This document shows positions 29,263 to 33,725 of a DNA stretch of 33,725 nt, piece after piece. Every line of letters begins with the position of its first letter. The first letter of the stretch is position 1. The translations under genes and the position numbers were made by a program. Under the pieces are notes generated by a model. That model was not told where the DNA came from. It searched no databases and saw only the letters and a list, made by a program, of their open reading frames with translations. This DNA comes from a virus. The DNA lies in IMG/VR virus record IMGVR_UViG_3300035113_000009, positions 1 through 33,725 of that record; one strand, written 5' to 3'.

Positions 29263-30702
29263 TTATGCTGCGATTGATTCAGTTTTACGGGCCGGATCGT
29301 CACTGCCTCCGGGCTGCTTCTTCAAGAATGCGTCATAGTTGCCGTACCAGCCCTGCACGCCGAAGTGCCCCATATTCACCCGCGGCTCGACCCAGATGTC
29401 GCCGCCAATGGCCTGCCAGCGGATACCGAAGCTGATGTCCTCGCCGTAGCGAACGTGGTCAAGCGTGATGTGCCCGAAGAAGTTGTAGAGCTTGCGCCCG
29501 TTATCCCAGTACCAGTCATGCGGATTGGCCTTCTTGAGCTTCTCGAACACGGTACGGCTGATCTTCATGAATCCGGTCGGCACCTTCTGCGCCTTGATCA
29601 GGCCATCTTCATTCACAACCGCATGGTTGTTTTCGTCGTTGTGGATCGTGACGCCGTAGTTTTCCCAATTGTTTTTGACCGGATACGCAGCCCCAACGAT
29701 TTCGACATCAGCTTTCAGCACATTCAGGAAGCCTTGGAAGTCCCAGGATTGATCAGAGTCGAGGAAAAACAGATGTGTGCAGTCGGATTTCAGGAACATA
29801 TCCGCCATCAGGTTACGATTGTGGTCGATGTACGACCCGCCCGATACATCCTGAAAATCGAATTCCAGCGTTGTGTGCCGTGCCAGCGCATAGACCGTCT
29901 GAAACATGGAGCGGATATATGGCGAGTAGCCCTTGTTTTCGTAGAAGGGCGTCGAAATCATGATCTTTTTCTTGCTGCGATCAATCGGGTAAAGCCGCTC
30001 GTTGATCAGGTCGAGTTCATCGCAATGACGTTCAAGATTGTCGCCAGTGATCGCGGACAAGTTCGCGTTGTCATCGCGCCTGCGAATACTTGCAAGCGGT
30101 TCTTGTATCACATGTAGGTCATGCGCCTTGACGATGCGCGCATACCACTCAAGATCGGCCAAAAGGTGCAAATCCTCGCTGAAATAGCCGAGTTCGGCAT
30201 GCAACTCACGACGGTACAGGCTGGTCGAGATATACAGCAAGTTGCCGTTTTTCAGCAGTTTCTGCCAATCTGCACGAATACGGTTTTGTACTTCTTTCGG
30301 CTGTCCAACCGGATCAGATACTGGCGCATCGGCCTCATCAATGAATCGGGGCAAGCCAAAAGCGATGCCGCAATCAGGATTCGCATCAAGATACGCCACT
30401 TGTTTGGCGAGCTTCTCAGGCTCCCATACATCATCGGCGGCAAGCAGGGCGATATAGTCGCCAGTCGCGCGCCGAACAAGATTGTTCGTAGTTTTGTTCT
30501 GGCCTTCGTTGGCCGTTTTCAGCACTACGGAAACACGAGGGCTTTCGTAGAATTTCAGCACCTGCGCGGAGTTATCCGTTGATCCGTCGTCCTCTATCAG
30601 CAACTCCCAATCCGTGAAGGTTTGGGCAAGCACGCTGTCAATCGTGCGCGCAATCAAATGGCCTAGCTGGTACGACGGTATGCAGACGCTTACTTTTGGC
30701 AT
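29263..30702 (-). CDS. Two-domain glycosyltransferase (GT2 plus second GT-A domain) in the head gene cluster
   Basis: The first ~210 residues are a family 2 glycosyltransferase: KVSVCIPSYQ, IDSVLAQTFTDWELLIEDDG, ALLAADD (metal-binding Asp90-Asp91) and LADLEWYARI. From about 245 a second GT-A-like domain begins (KIMISTPFYENKGYSPYIRS, DHNRNLMADMFL) with its own FFLDSDQSWD (Asp315, Asp317) and GAAYPVKNNW. The gene lies among coat and connector genes behind a terminator-like hairpin, with GGAG six bases before the ATG. It probably transfers sugars onto a phage structural protein, or else onto host surface glycans. It is a natural partner for the sugar block at 13396-16885. Confidence 0.85.
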   Translation of the reverse strand: MPKVSVCIPSYQLGHLIARTIDSVLAQTFTDWELLIEDDGSTDNSAQVLKFYESPRVSVVLKTANEGQNKTTNNLVRRATGDYIALLAADDVWEPEKLAKQVAYLDANPDCGIAFGLPRFIDEADAPVSDPVGQPKEVQNRIRADWQKLLKNGNLLYISTSLYRRELHAELGYFSEDLHLLADLEWYARIVKAHDLHVIQEPLASIRRRDDNANLSAITGDNLERHCDELDLINERLYPIDRSKKKIMISTPFYENKGYSPYIRSMFQTVYALARHTTLEFDFQDVSGGSYIDHNRNLMADMFLKSDCTHLFFLDSDQSWDFQGFLNVLKADVEIVGAAYPVKNNWENYGVTIHNDENNHAVVNEDGLIKAQKVPTGFMKISRTVFEKLKKANPHDWYWDNGRKLYNFFGHITLDHVRYGEDISFGIRWQAIGGDIWVEPRVNMGHFGVQGWYGNYDAFLKKQPGGSDDPARKTESIAA

Positions 30703-30718
30703 TCAAGTCTCCGAAAAG

Positions 30719-30777
30719 CCCACAAACTCAGACGCTGGCAGTAGTAACACAATCTAACCAGCGCCCATGTTTGTGGG
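30719..30777 (-). terminator. Two-tier hairpin after the coat/decoration genes, likely attenuating terminator
   Basis: The outer arms CCCACAAAC (30719-30727) and GTTTGTGGG (30769-30777) pair perfectly. The inner arms CGCTGG (30733-30738) and CCAGCG (30758-30763) pair as well. In the transcribed (minus) direction the structure is followed by CTTTTC. It lies between the decoration-like gene and the glycosyltransferase gene and would reduce expression of the latter relative to coat. The rest of 30703-30800 holds nothing else recognised. Confidence 0.6.
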
Positions 30778-30800
30778 GTGTGACAAGGGCCAAATATCAA

Positions 30801-31085
30801 TTACGCGGCCCAGATTCCGATTGCCACCAGCGTTGCCTGAATTTCCGCAATCGCGGCAATGGCATTGTTGGCTTGCGTCGAGGTCGAGAAGCCCCAGATT
30901 GCGGACGTGGTAGATACGGCCACAGTCGTTGCAATCGTGGTATGCGATGCAGCAGTTGCCCGCTGCACCACAGGGGTCGTGCCGTAAAAACCTACGGTAT
31001 CAGCCGGATCGTCAGCCACCCAAAACGGGGAGCCGCCGCCGACAAATGTCGCGGTCGTGGTAGATGCTGCGCCTGGATTGCTCAT
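30801..31085 (-). CDS. Small capsid-associated protein, 94 aa
   Basis: The protein is Ala/Thr/Ser-rich, with DPADTVGFYGTTPVVQRATA and a C-terminal helix (NNAIAAIAEIQATLVAIGIW). This pattern is common for small proteins encoded right after phage coat genes. It probably decorates the head or forms fibres. It lies 12 bases after the coat gene and is followed by the hairpin at 30719-30777. Confidence 0.65.
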   Translation of the reverse strand: MSNPGAASTTTATFVGGGSPFWVADDPADTVGFYGTTPVVQRATAASHTTIATTVAVSTTSAIWGFSTSTQANNAIAAIAEIQATLVAIGIWAA

Positions 31086-31097
31086 GTCATTTCTCCT

Positions 31098-32375
31098 TTA
31101 AGCCGCGACTCGGCAGGCAAGTTCCTGATAGAGCGGAGCCCATCCGAATAGCACATCGAAACGCGCCGGTATCTGGTCGTTGTTGATGGTGTATTGTCGG
31201 ACAACGCGGATCGAGATTCCCGCTTCCTTGGATGCCGCTCGCCCTGCATACACGACACCAGCAGGCAATTCCAAATCCGCCATCGCGCAGGTAAATGCGT
31301 TTTTGTGGAAAAGGATGTTCTGCGGCGAAGTATTGCCGGTTGCCGATACCCCGATGCTATAGGGGGTCACGGTTGCGGTTGCCGAAGTGCTGGTAATGCT
31401 CACGTTTTGGAACTGGCCTGCGGTTATGATCGCCGGAGCAATCGTCAGCGTGCCGGTCGAGGAACCCGTACCGCTGAAATCCGACCGTACAACGAACGTG
31501 CGCGGCTGCGTGCCGTAAATCTGGCGATTCTGCGGATTCACCGGGAAAACGTTGGCAATACTGATGATGTCGCCCTTTTTCAGCGTTACCGTTGCACCGA
31601 ATGTCAGCGTTACGTTGCTGGTTTCAGCCCATCCGGTAGCAATGCCGATGGAGGTCGTATTGACGGTCAGCGTGGAAGCGGACGATGCAGCCCATGCCCC
31701 GGTAGTCTGGGTATTCACGTTCTGATCCATCTTCCAGTTCATGCCAGCCGAATCGCGGCCCATCAGACCCTTCATGTACTGCGATCCGATCTTGTCGCTC
31801 GGCATGAACAACCCTTTGAGGCTATCCACAATCGATGCGCCAGTAAAGGGCTCGATTACAACAGCGCGGGAACCGTCACGCGGCGCAGCCTCAGCATCGA
31901 GGTAGGCACCAGCAGTCAGATACGTCAGCAGGGCCGTAGGCGGTGTACCATAGGTGCCGACGATGTTCGCCGTGGAGTTTTTCGCCATTTGCAGACCGAT
32001 ATAATCGACGCGGTTTGCAACCGCAGCGACCGAGGGCTTAATGACGTTTTCGGAGAAAGCACCCAGAGACAGGCGCAAATCCTTGGTAGTGAAGGCGGTA
32101 TCGACGTGGAACTGGTCGCCGTACTTGGTGGTATCGCCGACAACGACTGGAATCGAGGTCTGGTTGTAATCCTCGATGCTCAGATTCGGGCCGGATGTAC
32201 CGATGAAACGCGGGGGGCGGCGAACATTCAACGTATCGCCGATTTTTGCACCATCGACGCCGAAAGACTCGTCGTAGGTACGAAGAACCTGACTGGTAAA
32301 GGTCAGTTCGTTTTCGAGCACCATAAGGGATTCATTGGTGATCATCGAAATCGTAAGCAGGGTATCTGTGCTCAT
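31098..32375 (-). CDS. Major coat protein, P22 gp5-like
   Basis: The 425-aa length matches P22 coat. The N-terminal arm (LLTISMITNESLMVLENELT, GDTLNVRRPPRF), the VVVGDTTKYGDQFHVDTAFT segment, a Thr/Ser-rich insertion region (about 240-340) in place of the P22 I-domain, and the C-terminal FHKNAFTCAMADLELPAGV and RFDVLFGWAPLYQELACRV identify it. It forms the icosahedral shell. GGAG lies five bases before the ATG, and a strong promoter is at 32485-32513, consistent with high late expression. The N-arm has a partial copy in the protein at 14216-14467. Confidence 0.92.
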   Translation of the reverse strand: MSTDTLLTISMITNESLMVLENELTFTSQVLRTYDESFGVDGAKIGDTLNVRRPPRFIGTSGPNLSIEDYNQTSIPVVVGDTTKYGDQFHVDTAFTTKDLRLSLGAFSENVIKPSVAAVANRVDYIGLQMAKNSTANIVGTYGTPPTALLTYLTAGAYLDAEAAPRDGSRAVVIEPFTGASIVDSLKGLFMPSDKIGSQYMKGLMGRDSAGMNWKMDQNVNTQTTGAWAASSASTLTVNTTSIGIATGWAETSNVTLTFGATVTLKKGDIISIANVFPVNPQNRQIYGTQPRTFVVRSDFSGTGSSTGTLTIAPAIITAGQFQNVSITSTSATATVTPYSIGVSATGNTSPQNILFHKNAFTCAMADLELPAGVVYAGRAASKEAGISIRVVRQYTINNDQIPARFDVLFGWAPLYQELACRVAA

Positions 32376-32484
32376 GATCGCTCCAAGAAAGTTGATAAAG
32401 AGTTCTGCTACGCTCTGTATCTCATGGAGCTATCAAGCAGCCAGATGACGCACTGGCGGGCGAGGACTGCGGTATTACGACTGC

Positions 32485-32513
32485 CTTATAAACCTGTTTT
32501 CCTGCCGTGTCAA
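32485..32513 (-). promoter_or_regulatory. Strong sigma70 promoter upstream of the coat gene
   Basis: On the minus strand TTGACA (32513-32508, perfect) and TATAAG (32490-32485, five of six) are 17 bases apart. The leader of about 100 bases (32376-32478) contains a small GCCAG/CTGGC hairpin and no gene. The promoter starts just after the stop of the upstream structural gene. Confidence 0.75.
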
Positions 32514-32518
32514 GCGCG

Positions 32519-33565
32519 TCAGAAACAACCCATTCCGGCACTGGCATTTCGCGGGGTCATAAAAGCTACCCCAAGGTTATTCCCGCCATTGGTCGAATGA
32601 TCGCCAGCAAAGAATTTGTATCCATTTCCGCCAATAAGATCGGTAATACTCAAGTAATCGCCGCTGAAAATTGCCCCCGTTTTAGTGATGGTATAGCGCG
32701 TTCCAGGCGTTACAGCATTAAGCGTTATCAGATTCCCCAGGGAGCCGGTAAAGCCCGTAAGCGTGGTGACGGAAACAGCCTGCCCGGAGGCAATTGTCAC
32801 AGTTTTTGGGGCGGCATCAAGCTTTAGCTCACCGATTGTTACGGGGATGGAAGTTGAATTCGCCACAATTTGATTCATGCCGGTTCCAGCACCGGAAAAC
32901 CAAACGATGTTATATGTTTGATGCCCCGACTGAAAAGTCTTTGCGACAGAACTCGTGCTTGTGAATTTTACTGTTCCATTGAATGTTGCCGTTAGGCCTG
33001 TGACAGTATTTAACTGCCACGCAACGGTTCCCGTATCGTCCCCTGTCACTGTCCATAAAGCATTCTGCGTTATGCTACGCGTATTGGCATTGTTGGCAAG
33101 CAATCGCGCCATAGTAACGGGGAAACCCCCATCATCAAATGCACCATTAGTAACCGATAGATTTCCACTGGTGTTGAAGGCATCTGCCAACGTCCAACCG
33201 CCACCAACACCATTAAATAAAACCGCACCGCCAAGAACTTTGCTATTGCTAGCAATGGTTTTACCAGTCGTTGTGGCGGCAAATGTCACGCTGCCTGTAT
33301 ATGTGATCGTCCCGCCAAACGTCGCATTCCCGCTGATGGCAAGCGCAGAGCTACCAGCAAATGTGCCGGTATAGGCGTTGAATGTGTAGTTTAGGCAGGC
33401 GCTCGATACATTTACCGTCAGCGTGCCAGCGCCGCTCGCTACGTCGCCAGTCGCATCAATCGCCGCAGTAGGAAACGGCGCACCAGTCGCGCCGCCGGAA
33501 AGCAGCGACCAAGATGCAGTCGTGTTCCAGTTGACCGAACCGCCACCTGTGATCAGGAAGGCCAT
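32519..33565 (-). CDS. Beta-rich virion protein, possible head fibre or adhesin, 348 aa
   Basis: The protein is dominated by short Thr/Gly/Asn/Val strands (GAGTLTVNVSSACLNYTFNA, SGNATFGGTITYTGSVTFAA), which suggests a repetitive beta-solenoid or stacked beta-sandwich. It ends in a compact tail (NNLGVAFMTPRNASAGMGCF). No enzyme motif is seen. It lies upstream of coat where P22 phages carry scaffold, but it is clearly not a helical scaffold protein. It is probably a surface fibre or decoration, inferred from composition. Confidence 0.65.
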   Translation of the reverse strand: MAFLITGGGSVNWNTTASWSLLSGGATGAPFPTAAIDATGDVASGAGTLTVNVSSACLNYTFNAYTGTFAGSSALAISGNATFGGTITYTGSVTFAATTTGKTIASNSKVLGGAVLFNGVGGGWTLADAFNTSGNLSVTNGAFDDGGFPVTMARLLANNANTRSITQNALWTVTGDDTGTVAWQLNTVTGLTATFNGTVKFTSTSSVAKTFQSGHQTYNIVWFSGAGTGMNQIVANSTSIPVTIGELKLDAAPKTVTIASGQAVSVTTLTGFTGSLGNLITLNAVTPGTRYTITKTGAIFSGDYLSITDLIGGNGYKFFAGDHSTNGGNNLGVAFMTPRNASAGMGCF

Positions 33566-33566
33566 T

Positions 33567-33725
33567 TTAGAACCCGAAATTCACGGACAAGAAATCCCAT
33601 ACCAGATCGGTCGAGTTGTACATCACGACCCAATAATCTGTCTTGGATGAGCCTGTCGTTGTTGCTGGCGCAGTAAGCTGTGTAGAAAAACGATACGCGC
33701 CATTGAATGAAAATGTCTGCACATT
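33567..33725 (-). CDS. Structural protein, C-terminal fragment (cut by window edge)
   Basis: An open frame enters from the right edge and stops with TAA at 33569-33567, one base before the ATG of the next gene. The 52 visible residues (including FSFNGAYRFSTQLTAPATTT and DYWVVMYNSTDLVWDFLSVN) are beta-rich, in the style of phage fibre or appendage proteins. The N-terminus is outside the window. Confidence 0.6.
   Translation of the reverse strand, partial: NVQTFSFNGAYRFSTQLTAPATTTGSSKTDYWVVMYNSTDLVWDFLSVNFGF

Noticed and set aside
29365-30117. 250-codon plus-strand frame opposite the glycosyltransferase
   Set aside because: It is antisense to a protein with clear GT motifs and has no independent support.
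31194-32600. 468-codon open frame on the plus strand opposite the coat gene
   Set aside because: It is antisense to the well-identified coat protein, has Arg/Cys/Gly-rich composition and no ribosome site. It is a shadow frame.
1-33725. tRNA genes, CRISPR arrays and insertion sequences
   Set aside because: While reading I saw no cloverleaf-like sequence, no regularly spaced 25-40-bp repeats and no transposase. The only spaced repeats are the 9-bp iterons.

Overview
The window looks like a fragment of a short-tailed (podovirus-type) bacteriophage or prophage of a Gram-negative host. It carries recognisable relatives of the P22 head and tail proteins: coat gp5, tail accessory factor gp4, packaged-DNA stabilisation protein gp10 and the ejection proteins. 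It also has a Cro-like switch, phage DNA metabolism and a lysis cassette. Several small proteins have the style of betaproteobacterial phages (Burkholderia/Ralstonia type), but the host assignment is inference. No integrase, CI-type repressor, terminase, portal or scaffold gene lies in the window. Both ends cut through genes.

Layout. (1) 1-2077, leftward: a partial gene, an array of 9-bp iterons flanking a palindrome (possible replication origin), a VapE/D5-type helicase, a hypothetical protein and a small HTH protein. (2) 2090-3679, rightward from a good sigma70 promoter: four small unknown proteins and a C5-type DNA methyltransferase-like protein, ending at a terminator. (3) 8968-3728, leftward early operon: a Cro-like protein followed by 15 tightly overlapping small genes. 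These include two paralogous zinc-ribbon proteins, an XRE-type HTH, a C2H2-like mini protein, a two-helix membrane protein and an orphan DnaB N-terminal domain. (4) 9052-16885, rightward operon facing it across overlapping promoters: small genes, a RecT/Bet-like annealing protein, a DPPY DNA methyltransferase and a VRR-NUC nuclease. It ends in an unusual block made of a FemAB/GNAT-like acyltransferase, a Tat-signal protein with a coat-like tail, an unknown 279-aa protein, a class I methyltransferase, a half-length DegT aminotransferase and an FdtA/QdtA-type sugar ketoisomerase. (5) 33725-16961, leftward late region: a beta-rich structural protein, coat, a decoration-like protein, a two-domain glycosyltransferase, small structural proteins, gp4-like, gp10-like, a fibre, a GNAT-like protein, three ejection proteins, a second fibre, then holin / M15 endolysin / 3TM holin.

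The most interesting idea is a phage-encoded glycosylation system. The 13396-16885 block could make or tailor an amino-deoxy sugar nucleotide, starting from the host's dTDP-4-keto-6-deoxyglucose. The double glycosyltransferase embedded among the head genes could attach the sugar to virion proteins, or possibly to host glycans or DNA. This is inference from family assignments. The second notable item is the small Tat-signal protein whose last ~40 residues resemble the N-terminal arm of this phage's own coat protein.

Most genes within each operon overlap by 1-14 bases, very often as ATGA or GTGA, which implies translational coupling. I used these overlaps and Shine-Dalgarno spacing to choose starts. 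Several genes under 60 codons were found by direct reading.
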